Shown here in pieces: positions 8,769 through 16,805 of a stretch of DNA of 64,000 bases. The stretch comes from Planctomycetota bacterium. Lineage in GTDB: Bacteria; Planctomycetota; Phycisphaerae; Phycisphaerales; SM1A02. The notes below the pieces were generated by a model. That model did no database searches. It was not told the origin of the DNA and saw only the letters and a list, made by a program, of their open reading frames with translations. The translations under genes and the position numbers were made by a program. Positions within the stretch are counted from its first letter, which is position 1, and every line of letters starts with the position of its first letter. The stretch covers positions 1-64,000 of the forward strand of contig JAAERN010000084.1 in NCBI GenBank assembly GCA_024230295.1. Direction: 5' to 3'.

Positions 8769-9962
8769 TCAGGGACCTTGGGTGCCGTACACCCCTGACA
8801 CGGCGGAAACATCGGCGTGATCGGGGGCCCACTTGACCGCGAGCTCCTTCGCTTCAGCACTTCCATCCGGATCATTCAGCACAGACCGAACACCGGCGAG
8901 CACCGCCCACACTTCCGGACGGTCCGGGAATCGTTTGGCGAGGGACTCCAGTTCCTTGGCAGCTGCCTGATAATCACCCTGCGATCGACTGGCAAGGGCC
9001 GAGAACAACCCCTGCTCGAACGGATACTTGCCCAGTCCATTCAACCGATCTGCGGCTTCCGCAACCGAATTCCAGTCAGCAACATCCCAACCGAGCACTC
9101 CGAGCTCCCGCCAAAGGGACGCCTCAGAGGGCGAGCGATTGCAGAGTTCCCTGATCACATCGCGTGCTTCGACACTTCGATCCATCGCCATGAGCGAACG
9201 GATTTTCAGTCGCTGGAGCATCGGAGCAGTTTCATCCGTTCGGTAGCTGGCATCCTGGATTGCCGCCAGTGTCCCCCCCCAGTCTCCTGATGCGAATCGC
9301 ATCACAACAAGATCATGCGCAATCCCATCATCATCCGGGGCCAAGAGTCTGGCCGCTTCGCAGTGCTTGGTGGCAGACTCGGCATCGCCTGAGAGCAACT
9401 CGATCTGAGCGAGCAGGTGCCGCAAACCGGCATGATGCTCAAAATGATCCATTCTTTCCTCGATCAGCGCCTGACTCTCTTCCAACCTGCCCGACGCAAT
9501 GAGCGCCTCGGCCGCTGCAAGAACGTATTGCGGTCGATTCGGATCCTTCTCGACCGCGTCTGTGAAGTGATCCGCTGCCGTCTCGTCGCTGGACCACCGC
9601 TCATGCAGTACGCCAAGGTAGTAGTTGCATTCCGAGTTTGAGTCATCGATTGTCAGCGCGTGCTCAAACATCCGCTTCGCGGCGTCCAGTCGATGCTGCT
9701 CAAGAAGGATTCGCCCCATCAGCACATACCAAGCCGCTTCGCCGGGATACCGCTCGATGGCTTCTTCCATGAGCGTGCGAGCGCGTTCCAACTGCCCGGT
9801 TTCGAACGCGGTCACTGCCTGCTCATGCACAAGCCGGGCATTCACGGCATCCATGCGCGAGTACGCCTCCTGCCGCATCTGCTTGCCTCGACTGGTAGGA
9901 CCGTTGCAGCCGATCATGCTGAGCACCAGAATTACTCCGACTGTTATCCGCACATAGCTCAT
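8769..9962 (-). CDS. TPR-repeat lipoprotein
   Basis: 397 aa. An N-terminal lipoprotein signal ends in VLSMIGC, so Cys19 would be lipidated. The rest is a string of tetratricopeptide-like helical repeats (for example EQAVTAFETGQLERARTLME, AAWYVLMGRILLEQHRLDAA and SECNYYLGVLHERW). It starts within an ATGA overlap with the secretin gene. TPR lipoproteins such as PilF/PilW act as pilotins that bring secretin subunits to the outer membrane, and the position right behind the secretin fits that role. This protein is longer than PilF, so it may also scaffold other parts of the machine. Function is inferred from context. Confidence 0.8.
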   Translation of the reverse strand: MSYVRITVGVILVLSMIGCNGPTSRGKQMRQEAYSRMDAVNARLVHEQAVTAFETGQLERARTLMEEAIERYPGEAAWYVLMGRILLEQHRLDAAKRMFEHALTIDDSNSECNYYLGVLHERWSSDETAADHFTDAVEKDPNRPQYVLAAAEALIASGRLEESQALIEERMDHFEHHAGLRHLLAQIELLSGDAESATKHCEAARLLAPDDDGIAHDLVVMRFASGDWGGTLAAIQDASYRTDETAPMLQRLKIRSLMAMDRSVEARDVIRELCNRSPSEASLWRELGVLGWDVADWNSVAEAADRLNGLGKYPFEQGLFSALASRSQGDYQAAAKELESLAKRFPDRPEVWAVLAGVRSVLNDPDGSAEAKELAVKWAPDHADVSAVSGVYGTQGP

Positions 9963-11938
9963 TCCTTCACCTCACCGAACTCGGTCGATGCAAGGCCACC
10001 TGTGAGGGTGACTGGATCGTTGGAAGGCGGCACCTGAACCTGCTTCCCTTCTGCCTCTGCCTCGCCCTCCGGAATGGCCGGAGCGGGCGCGGGGCGCTGC
10101 CCCTGATCGAACTGCTCCTCCGGGGCGACGGGGTCAAGCGTGTCCGCTGGAATCATGTCCATCTCACGCAGAAGGATTCGGCGGCCGATATCACGCTCCC
10201 AGTGGCTCGATCGTTGTCCCGAAATCTGCTCCCTGAACCTGTGCATCTCCGGCTGCCCGAGGTCCTGACGCAGCGATGCATTGGCGTAGAAGAGCGCGAG
10301 ATCGAGTTCGCCATTGCGGTACGCCTGCAACGCATCATGGTTGTAGTTGGCAGTCATCTGATCGCGACTCCACGGAAGGAGTCCGCTTCGCACGCCAACA
10401 CGAACGGTGTCGATGATCTCCAAGCTGTCTTGGCCCATCTCATAGAGTTGCTCGTCCTGAAGGATTGTCGGCGTGAGCAGGAAGATGATTTCAACACGGT
10501 CGATATCGTCATCCTGACCACGAAAGGCACTTCCAAGCAGCGGAACATCGCCAAGCAGTGGAACCTGCTTCCGCGAGATGACACTCTTCTCCTGATAAAA
10601 ACCGCCTAAGACGATGGTCTCACCATCACGCACACGAACATTCGTAACGATGTTGTTGGTCGACTTGTCATTGACGGTGACTTCTGCGCCGTCAAAACCG
10701 TTGACCTTGCGCTGCGTCACACCCGAGAGGCCCGGATTGAGTTCCATGCGGATCATGTTGTTCGGCGAGATAAATGGCCTGAACACCAGTTCGATTCCGG
10801 ACGGGAGAAATTCCTGCGCTTGGGTCGTCGATGTATCGGTAACGGTCGACGTCAGATAGCCAACATCGAGACCGACATGAATTCTTGCTCGCTGTCGATT
10901 CAGGCACATCACTTTCGGCCGCGCCAGGATTGTGGTGTCGGTCACATCGTCAAGCGCGCGTATGAAGATCGAGAATCCATCCTTGATGAGTCCAAGTTTG
11001 AATGTTCCTTCACCCCCGCCGCCATTGTTGCCCTGCCCCGCCACGACATTGTTCGTCGGTGTCAGGCCATCAATGAGGTTTCCGACAAGACCGACTGGGC
11101 TGACCGGTTCACCCGATCCAGAAGCCCCAGTACCACCAATGAAGTCTGTGAAATTCATGCTCGTAACAAAGGAGAAGTCCACACCAAAGCCGTTTCGTTC
11201 CTTGACTGCTGCCTGCAAAATGGCCGACTCGACCTGCACTTGGGTTGGCGCGACATCGAGTTCCTTTATCGTCGTCGCAATTGCGTCAAGCTGCTCCTCG
11301 TAGTCGTTGACAACAAGTTTCGCGGAGAAGGCCCACGAGTCGCTGCCTCCACTTTCTATAGATGAATCGAATCCTGTTTCCACAGATCCAAGCGACACAA
11401 CCGTGCCGCTCTCACTCAAGATCGGGGTCGCAATCTTCTCGGCCGACTCGGCTGAGATGTAGAACAACTCATAGACTCTCGTCTCACGATTCCTTCTTGA
11501 TTCGAGAACCTGCTTAACGTACTCCTTGGGATGCACGTAAATGAAGTTGCCCTCTTCGATGGAAGCGCAATCACCCACCTCGAGCACAGCAGTCAGTGCT
11601 TCGTCAAAGCTCACGTCATAGAGATTGACGCTCACGGTCGCAGTGACATCTCGCCCGGCGAGAATATTGCGATGGGACACTTCGGAGAGCATCTCGAGGA
11701 TCTGTGTCAGGTCGATATCTCGGGCGTTGAGATTGAATGTTCCATATTCGGTTGCCGCCACATCGGCATTGCCGCCAGGCGATTCAACCTCGGCTGGAAC
11801 AGGTGTCTGCTCTTGAACAGACCCACCAGCGTCTTGAATATCGGACACATCGCCACCTTGCTCGTTTCCAAGCGCGGTAGAACAGCAGATCAACACGGCC
11901 AGCATCTGGGTGCGCATCGACGGTGGATATCGGTCCAT
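9959..11938 (-). CDS. Outer-membrane secretin (GspD/PilQ family)
   Basis: 659 aa outer-membrane channel protein. A signal peptide (about residues 8-24, MRTQMLAVLICCSTALG) precedes an acidic linker and an STN/N0-like domain (FNLNARDIDLTQILEMLSEV). Next come N-domain repeats (KIATPILSESGTVVSL) and the secretin core with the signature DGETIVLGGFYQEK, then VPLLGDVPLLGSAFR and an EIIFLLTPTI end strand. After the core comes an extra tail of about 150 residues with one TPR-like helix pair (HDALQAYRNGELDLALFYAN) and a Pro/Glu-rich end. That tail is longer than in classical PilQ and could bind the coupled TPR lipoprotein (inference). Confidence 0.94.
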   Translation of the reverse strand: MDRYPPSMRTQMLAVLICCSTALGNEQGGDVSDIQDAGGSVQEQTPVPAEVESPGGNADVAATEYGTFNLNARDIDLTQILEMLSEVSHRNILAGRDVTATVSVNLYDVSFDEALTAVLEVGDCASIEEGNFIYVHPKEYVKQVLESRRNRETRVYELFYISAESAEKIATPILSESGTVVSLGSVETGFDSSIESGGSDSWAFSAKLVVNDYEEQLDAIATTIKELDVAPTQVQVESAILQAAVKERNGFGVDFSFVTSMNFTDFIGGTGASGSGEPVSPVGLVGNLIDGLTPTNNVVAGQGNNGGGGEGTFKLGLIKDGFSIFIRALDDVTDTTILARPKVMCLNRQRARIHVGLDVGYLTSTVTDTSTTQAQEFLPSGIELVFRPFISPNNMIRMELNPGLSGVTQRKVNGFDGAEVTVNDKSTNNIVTNVRVRDGETIVLGGFYQEKSVISRKQVPLLGDVPLLGSAFRGQDDDIDRVEIIFLLTPTILQDEQLYEMGQDSLEIIDTVRVGVRSGLLPWSRDQMTANYNHDALQAYRNGELDLALFYANASLRQDLGQPEMHRFREQISGQRSSHWERDIGRRILLREMDMIPADTLDPVAPEEQFDQGQRPAPAPAIPEGEAEAEGKQVQVPPSNDPVTLTGGLASTEFGEVKE

Positions 11939-11982
11939 TGTTCACTACGCCTTCGCCCTTTGACCTTATCGGTCCTTCTTGA

Positions 11983-12522
11983 TCATTCCATGCGAAGTAC
12001 GTATCGGGCACCCGAGCGGTCAAGTACGACGCTTCTTGGGTGAATCTCCAGAACAGTGAATGCCAAGCCCTCTGACCCAACCACAGTGTCTCCGCGACGG
12101 CGGGTCGACCCGTCTATGACGGCGATTGTGGGAGGCATGGAAGCCTCAAGCCGCAGGCTCTCGAGGGCCACCTTTGGATCCGGACCACTCGCAACAGTTG
12201 ATCCCACTGATCCAGGAGACGGCATAGCCGCCACCAGAGCCGGAAATATGGCGGCATCAATCGAGAAGGGGTCTCGCCCAGGCCGCCCCGGAAGAACGAG
12301 TTCGACCGGCTGCCCCGGATCGCTGGAGCCACCCAGCGCCTTGTCTAGGTCAACGAAGGCCTCTGGTTCAGCGAGCGCGGTTCTGGGAATTCGCTTGACC
12401 ACGATCAGCCGCGTCCAGAACAGAAGCGCGACCGCGGAGAGAACGCACAACACAGCGAAGCGACGCCTATCAGCCGTCAGCCGAACGCCGAAGCGACGCA
12501 GATTCAGCAGTAGTTGATTCAT
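11983..12522 (-). CDS. PilP-like (or GspC-like) inner-membrane pilus assembly protein
   Basis: 179 aa. One N-terminal membrane helix (residues 22-42, RFAVLCVLSAVALLFWTRLIVV) is followed by a Pro/Gly-rich periplasmic linker and a small C-terminal beta domain with the pattern PPTIAVIDGSTRRRGDTV and FTVLEIHPRSVVLDRSG. That domain resembles the homology-region fold of PilP and GspC, which docks on the secretin. It starts in an ATGA overlap with the PilO-like gene and precedes the secretin by 44 bases, the same order as pilMNOPQ. Overall similarity to either family is weak by eye, so the assignment rests on topology and gene order. Confidence 0.72.
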   Translation of the reverse strand: MNQLLLNLRRFGVRLTADRRRFAVLCVLSAVALLFWTRLIVVKRIPRTALAEPEAFVDLDKALGGSSDPGQPVELVLPGRPGRDPFSIDAAIFPALVAAMPSPGSVGSTVASGPDPKVALESLRLEASMPPTIAVIDGSTRRRGDTVVGSEGLAFTVLEIHPRSVVLDRSGARYVLRME

Positions 12523-13100
12523 GGGGATCGATCTCCGTGATTCGGCGGCGCGTAGACGACGTCTAGGGCCAATGCGGCACGCAGCATTCTTGGCTCAGAT
12601 GCTGCTGCTTCTTCCTTGGAATCAAGCAGCGACACTTCTAAACCGGCGACCCGTAGCAACCTTGGGAGGCGCTCTGACTGCTCCAGCACCTTCCAGATGT
12701 GATCAAAGTCCGCCTCCATCTCAATCTGAAGCGGAAGCACTTGGAATCGGTTCGCTTCGGCTTCGGGCCGATCCATGACGGTGAACGTCTGATCTCGCAC
12801 GAAGTGACCGTCGACCTCAAGAGACAGCCGCTGCATGAGACCCGCGACGTCAGCCGTCGTGGGGACTCTCAGGCACTGCGCTTCCTGTCGGTCTCGTGAG
12901 GCTGCAAGCCTCTTTGTTTCCCTTGCCAATTCCGCCTCAGCAAGATTCAGGTCGCCGACCTTCTTTTCCAATTCAGCGGCTACAGCGAGGTTCTCCTCCG
13001 CCTGCGACCAATCGGGCCAGGTCGAAAACCACGTGAGCACAACAGCCCCCGCGAGAGTCGCTGCGATCGCCAGTCGTTCATTTCGTGCCACGTTGGTCAT
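12519..13100 (-). CDS. PilO-like inner-membrane pilus assembly protein
   Basis: 193 aa. It has an N-terminal membrane segment (residues 8-30, LAIAATLAGAVVLTWFSTWP), a coiled-coil stretch (residues 33-75, AEENLAVAAELEKKVGDL) and a C-terminal ferredoxin-like domain (LPLQIEMEADFDHIWKVLEQ, then LPRLLRVAGLEVSLLD). This is the PilO/GspM plan. Both ends overlap neighbours by ATGA, between the PilN-like and PilP-like genes. PilN and PilO pair to link the cytoplasmic PilM ring to PilP and the secretin; that assignment is by topology and order. Confidence 0.78.
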   Translation of the reverse strand: MTNVARNERLAIAATLAGAVVLTWFSTWPDWSQAEENLAVAAELEKKVGDLNLAEAELARETKRLAASRDRQEAQCLRVPTTADVAGLMQRLSLEVDGHFVRDQTFTVMDRPEAEANRFQVLPLQIEMEADFDHIWKVLEQSERLPRLLRVAGLEVSLLDSKEEAAASEPRMLRAALALDVVYAPPNHGDRSP

Positions 13101-13759
13101 CGATCGTCCCCTTCCGCGCGAACAAGGGCTTCATCATCACGAACATCTTCGGGTCGCAAAACCGTGAAGGTCTTTCCCATATCAACCATGAACAGAATGC
13201 TGAAACCACGCGCGGAGCGGCCCCGAATCGTCCGAGATCGGCTGCCTTCGAGTCGCACATCTTCAAATGGCGGGAGCCCGGTCATGCGTCTGGCCAACAG
13301 CGCAACATCTTCATCGGTGGCTGCAAACCCTTCGATTGTTCCTAGAAGTCGACGGGCTCCGTCTTCATCCGATCCAAGCCGCTTGCCAGCGTCGTAGGTA
13401 ACCGTGAGTGACTCCAGTGTGCCGCCCTTGGGAAGGGCCTCTGTAATTCCAGCAATGAGTGAAGACACCGGCATCGGCAACGCGATGGCGTGATAGTCCT
13501 TCATTGCCGCCTCGATTTCGTTCGCTGCCGACCTACAGGCCTGTGCCTGTGATTCAAGTTCTAGGGAACGGCTCGCCAGAGTTTCCAACCGGACCAAACC
13601 CGAACTCGCACGGTCCGCGCGAATCGACGCCCATGTTGCGGCCCCGCCGGCCATCGCTGCAATGATCAGGCACAACACAATGGTGCGTCGAACTCGCTGG
13701 CCTGCCTCGGCGCGTGCGCGTATCTCGACAGGCATCAAATCAATTGGATGCATCGTCAT
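13097..13759 (-). CDS. PilN-like inner-membrane pilus assembly protein
   Basis: 220 aa. A short cytoplasmic N-terminus (HPIDLMPVEIRARAEAG) matches the conserved INLLP-type motif by which PilN binds PilM. It is followed by a membrane helix (residues 27-48, TIVLCLIIAAMAGGAATWA), a coiled coil and a periplasmic domain with the PilN/GspL pattern (SLIAGITEALPKGGTLESLTV, shown in part). The chosen ATG overlaps the PilM stop (ATGA). A longer frame upstream would add 45 residues that read through PilM in another frame, so it was not used. Confidence 0.8.
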   Translation of the reverse strand: MTMHPIDLMPVEIRARAEAGQRVRRTIVLCLIIAAMAGGAATWASIRADRASSGLVRLETLASRSLELESQAQACRSAANEIEAAMKDYHAIALPMPVSSLIAGITEALPKGGTLESLTVTYDAGKRLGSDEDGARRLLGTIEGFAATDEDVALLARRMTGLPPFEDVRLEGSRSRTIRGRSARGFSILFMVDMGKTFTVLRPEDVRDDEALVRAEGDDR

Positions 13760-14850
13760 GCTGCGCGCCTTCCCGCTGATCGTCGCGGCTCTATGCCCCG
13801 CATACTGAGGCCTGCTGAAGTAGCCCAGCCACCAACAGCACCGACAGCCCCAGGTAATACTCGCGCGAGCCCTTCGCTCAGGTCGGACATGCAACCTGCT
13901 TCGTCATCCAACTGCACCGGGAGTCGGCACACCGATTCAATTAAGTCTTTCAGACCAGGCTCAGAGGCGTTTCCCCCGCTCAGAACTATGTGTTCAGGTC
14001 GATCACCCCGTACCGTCACGTTGTAATGGCGAAGGCATAACATGACTTCGCGTGCCAGTTCAGCCATCACTGGCTTTGCGGCGTCGGCAACAGCACCGTT
14101 GGTCGCCGGGTCGAGGTTCGACTCATCAACCAACCGAACCTGGCGAAGTTCCGAAGCCGCGTCCTGCTCAAGATCAAGCCGTTCAGCAATTCTCGCATCA
14201 ATGTGCCGACCGCCAATTGCAACGGGCTTGCAGAAAGCAATGTCGCGACCACGAATCACCATGAGCATCGATCCGCTGGAGCCGACATCAAGTACTGCGC
14301 GTGACTTGCCAGCATCCGCATCTCGGCGGAAGCGCCTACTGAACAGTCTCGCGATGCCTGCAAACCCGGTATCCACCGCGACCGGGCGAAGTCCCGCGGC
14401 CAATACAGCATCCAGTCGCCGCGTCATGGACATCTTGTCTGCTGCAATGATCAGTATTTCCTGGCGATCCTGAGCCCTACCTGTGCGAATCCAATCGCAC
14501 CGAAGTGATTCGCGGTTGACGCCGAATCGATCTGCGGCTTCCCATGCAACCGCCTCAGCGAGTTCGGTGTCAGGCATCTCCGGAAGGCGCGCAACCTGCA
14601 TCCAGACCTCGCTTCGAGGAACGCTTACGACACATTTGCGACCAATAAATCCACCTGTGATGAAAGCTGCACGGAGGGCCTCTCCGAGACCTTCCATATG
14701 AGATCCATGAGGAACCGAGAAACTCGCGGCACCGGTCACATCAATGCGACTTCGATGTTCACGCACTTGCACCATTCGAACGTCGTTTTCGCTAAAAGCG
14801 ATGCCGACATGTCCGGTCGTGGCGCGCAAACGATGTGCAAGAAAGTTCAC
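13756..14850 (-). CDS. PilM-like actin-fold pilus assembly ATPase
   Basis: 364 aa cytoplasmic protein of the PilM/FtsA type. Phosphate-binding segments are visible: HVGIAFSENDVRMVQV near the N-terminus, ALDVGSSGS-like AVLDVGSSGSMLMVI in the middle and HIVLSGGNASEPGL near residue 300. The GTG at 14850 is preferred because AGGAG lies seven bases upstream and thirteen bases separate it from the previous stop; an ATG at 14886 would overlap that gene. It is the first gene of the coupled PilMNOP set. PilM normally binds PilN and the ATPase on the cytoplasmic face. Confidence 0.85.
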   Translation of the reverse strand: MNFLAHRLRATTGHVGIAFSENDVRMVQVREHRSRIDVTGAASFSVPHGSHMEGLGEALRAAFITGGFIGRKCVVSVPRSEVWMQVARLPEMPDTELAEAVAWEAADRFGVNRESLRCDWIRTGRAQDRQEILIIAADKMSMTRRLDAVLAAGLRPVAVDTGFAGIARLFSRRFRRDADAGKSRAVLDVGSSGSMLMVIRGRDIAFCKPVAIGGRHIDARIAERLDLEQDAASELRQVRLVDESNLDPATNGAVADAAKPVMAELAREVMLCLRHYNVTVRGDRPEHIVLSGGNASEPGLKDLIESVCRLPVQLDDEAGCMSDLSEGLARVLPGAVGAVGGWATSAGLSMRGIEPRRSAGRRAA

Positions 14851-14863
14851 TGAGTTACTCCTG

Positions 14864-15433
14864 TCACGGAACCCGAGCCACGACAATGCGGCCCGTCACT
14901 GGCGCGATGTCCAGCTTCCAATTGTCTGTTCCATCTGAAAGCGTGACCGATGCGGCGCCGGCTCCGAGGCCAGGCGCAGACACGGTTCCGCCAAGACGAT
15001 CAAAGGTAATGTCCCGTCCCCCTTCAGCGACAGTGACGTCGCTGACCGCGACCAAAGCAAATCGATCGTCGGCATCAAAGTCGACTGTGAAGTCGCCACC
15101 GCCGCGGCGTGTCCGCCATGGGTCTTCCGAATAAACGGCAGTTGCGGGATCGAAGATATCGTTGAAGGTTGCATCTGTGACATTCACAAGGCACCATCCG
15201 CGGCCATCGCTATAGAAGTGCAGTCGGCGATAGCCCTGGCTAGCAACAGCATCACACTGCGCCCATGAAATGTCCGCCACGAGTTGCCGCGCCGCTGCCT
15301 GGATCTCGGTGTCGCCGCGATCCGAGAGGTGCGGCACCAGCAATACTGCGGCGATGCCAAGCACAACCATAAGGATGACGGCTTCGATCAGGGTGTAGGC
15401 CCTGCGGACCAAGATGAACGGCCGGTGGGTCAC
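14864..15433 (-). CDS. GspH-like minor pseudopilin
   Basis: 189 aa. A prepilin leader is present: a short basic start, then YTLIEAVILMVVLGIAAVLL, whose Glu at mature position 5 is the mark of type IV pilin-like proteins. The residue before the cleavage point is Ala rather than the usual Gly, which is tolerated in some pseudopilins but less common. The mature part is a beta-rich GspH-like domain (ISWAQCDAVASQGYRRLHFY). It is coupled at its start to the 99-aa protein (ATGA). It probably caps or primes the pseudopilus. No prepilin peptidase gene is present in the window. Confidence 0.85.
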   Translation of the reverse strand: MTHRPFILVRRAYTLIEAVILMVVLGIAAVLLVPHLSDRGDTEIQAAARQLVADISWAQCDAVASQGYRRLHFYSDGRGWCLVNVTDATFNDIFDPATAVYSEDPWRTRRGGGDFTVDFDADDRFALVAVSDVTVAEGGRDITFDRLGGTVSAPGLGAGAASVTLSDGTDNWKLDIAPVTGRIVVARVP

Positions 15434-15729
15434 TTGGATGGCAGCCCCTTAACGGAGACAGACACGCCACCACCCTGCAGATCGGAGTGAAGGCTTGCAA
15501 CTTCGCTATTGAGTTGCTTGAGAAGCTTGATCATTTCCTTTCGCTGCTCGTACGCAAGCGTCGATGCCGAGCCAGCTCCTCGGGTCGGGGCCTTGCCGGC
15601 CTGCGCCATGGCAGCGGTGTCCATGAGCGGCGGATTGGCCGCAGCTCGGGTCCACAGGTCCACGGTGAGCAGACAAGCTGTCACGGTGAGCATGAGCGAG
15701 ATGTAGGTGTCACGATTCATGAGTCTCAT
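15430..15729 (-). CDS. Small single-pass membrane protein in pilus operon
   Basis: 99 aa, family not recognised. It has one membrane segment (residues 8-26, YISLMLTVTACLLTVDLW), an Ala-rich linker and a C-terminal amphipathic coiled coil (EQRKEMIKLLKQLNSEVASL). The ATG at 15729 has a good GGAGG nine bases upstream, and the stop overlaps the GspH-like gene (ATGA). The plan is that of a small inner-membrane partner of a pilus or secretion platform, but the sequence gives no firm function. Confidence 0.65.
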   Translation of the reverse strand: MRLMNRDTYISLMLTVTACLLTVDLWTRAAANPPLMDTAAMAQAGKAPTRGAGSASTLAYEQRKEMIKLLKQLNSEVASLHSDLQGGGVSVSVKGLPSK

Positions 15730-15892
15730 AAGCGGGTGCCTCCATGCTGTCCCCAAAGGCCATCGGTCCGCCCGAGGGGGGCTCTGGAGCGGAACCGGTC
15801 GACCCGTTGAAGATCCACTTCTCGGCGGCTTCATTTCGAGCACAGCCCCCACCAAAGCCCCTTTTTTCGGCGTTTCCCCTGCTGGGGTGGGT

Positions 15893-15992
15893 TTGGCGGG
15901 TATTCACTCTTTGAGGCCCACTCTTTGAGGCTGGGCCGTTGAGGCCCTTTGAGAGGTCCAGAAGCGAGATTGGCGGGTGTCCACGCTTTGAA
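15893..15992. repeat. Short direct repeats, TTTGAGG core
   Basis: The 13-mer CACTCTTTGAGGC occurs twice at a 14-base period (15905-15917 and 15919-15931). A larger imperfect repeat pairs 15893-15916 with 15969-15992, sharing TTGGCGGGT and CTTTGA. The copies lie upstream of the 99-aa gene in the expected promoter zone. They may be binding sites for a regulator, but nothing in the sequence names it. Confidence 0.5.
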
Positions 15993-16044
15993 ATGCCCTG
16001 GCTATGGAGACCCCAAATGCCCTTTGGTCGCAGCCCATGCCCCC

Positions 16045-16088
16045 TCAAAACGAGATCCGGGCATCGGCCCCCTCCGGCCGATGCCCGG
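16045..16088 (-). terminator. Hairpin terminator after major pseudopilin gene
   Basis: A perfect 13-bp stem (arms 16057-16069 and 16076-16088, CCGGGCATCGGCC type) with a six-base loop lies 55 bases after the pseudopilin stop. On the minus strand it is followed by ATCTCGTTTTG, a short U-rich run. It probably ends or attenuates transcription after the highly expressed pilin-type gene, leaving a lower level for the assembly genes downstream. Confidence 0.7.
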
Positions 16089-16142
16089 TCCCAATCAATC
16101 AAACCAAGTCGTGGCAAGCAAGCAGTGCCGCCACATGTGAAA

Positions 16143-16556
16143 TCACCAATTCTCCACCGCGGTGGTATCGGCGGCGTCAACGTCGCCGTCACCGTCGATG
16201 TCATACGAGTGACCTGCGGCGAGCGTCAGCGTCAAATCGCCTGTACCAACAGCGTACGCCTCAACAAAGTTGTTCGGCCATGTTGGAGCCGCTCGGATGT
16301 AATCGGCCCCCGTCAGATCAGTCCAGTCCACACCTGCACCATTGGCAGCCGGATAGTTCCCCTGCTGCGAGCGATACAGCTCGATCTGGCTTCGCATGGT
16401 CTGAAGCTGCGTCCGGGCGCTGCTTACGCTGGCATCGTCTGCCGCATTGGTAAACTGCGGAATAATGACCGCGGCGAGAATGCCGAGAATCACGACGACG
16501 ATGAGGATTTCGATGAGGGTGAAGCCGCGGGCGGCACGTCGAATGCGATGGGTCAT
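16143..16556 (-). CDS. Major pseudopilin (GspG/PilA type)
   Basis: 137 aa. A classic type III leader cut at RG/FTLIEILIVVVILGILAAV gives an N-methylated Phe and Glu5. The mature domain has the GspG pattern of a long helix, a variable loop and a C-terminal beta sheet. The last 25 residues contain an Asp-rich loop, DIDGDGDVDAAD, that reads as an EF-hand or dockerin calcium site; GspG proteins bind calcium, but with a different loop. It is the first gene of the operon, with AGGGAG upstream of the ATG, and is followed by a strong terminator hairpin, as expected for the most abundant subunit. Confidence 0.93.
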   Translation of the reverse strand: MTHRIRRAARGFTLIEILIVVVILGILAAVIIPQFTNAADDASVSSARTQLQTMRSQIELYRSQQGNYPAANGAGVDWTDLTGADYIRAAPTWPNNFVEAYAVGTGDLTLTLAAGHSYDIDGDGDVDAADTTAVENW

Positions 16557-16767
16557 TTACTGAATACTCCCTGCCGGAGTTGTCCAACAAACCCACGCGG
16601 TCGTCGGGAAGCACCGGGCTGATTACTTTGTGGTCCGCGATCACAATCGGCCTTGGGGTCTATCCACTTCAGCCCTCTGGCCGACTTGTTGAGAATCAAT
16701 CCAATTGAGACTCGTACTTCGCCCTCCCAGACCGCACAATCCGATCCGCCAATCGCCAACACTGGCC

Positions 16768-16776
16768 TGATAGAAT
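16768..16776 (+). promoter_or_regulatory. Possible extended -10 promoter for serine operon
   Basis: TGATAGAAT fits an extended -10 (TGn then TAGAAT). It lies about 30 bases before the ATG and 16 bases before the AGGAG ribosome site (16793-16797) of the DUF1015 gene. No clear -35 box is found at the usual distance. The 249 bases between this gene and the divergent pseudopilin gene must also hold the pseudopilin promoter, which I could not place. Confidence 0.35.
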
Positions 16777-16805
16777 CCCGGGCCTACGCATCAGGAGATT
16801 CCAAG

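Larger units (their letters stand above)
15730..16142. other. 413-bp intergenic region with terminator and repeated motifs
   Basis: No convincing gene. It lies between the major pseudopilin gene and the rest of the operon. On the minus strand it opens with a strong hairpin terminator, then holds several short direct repeats built on a TTTGAGGC-type core, then the leader of the 99-aa gene. A separate promoter for the downstream operon is expected here, but I could not place one with confidence. Confidence 0.6.
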
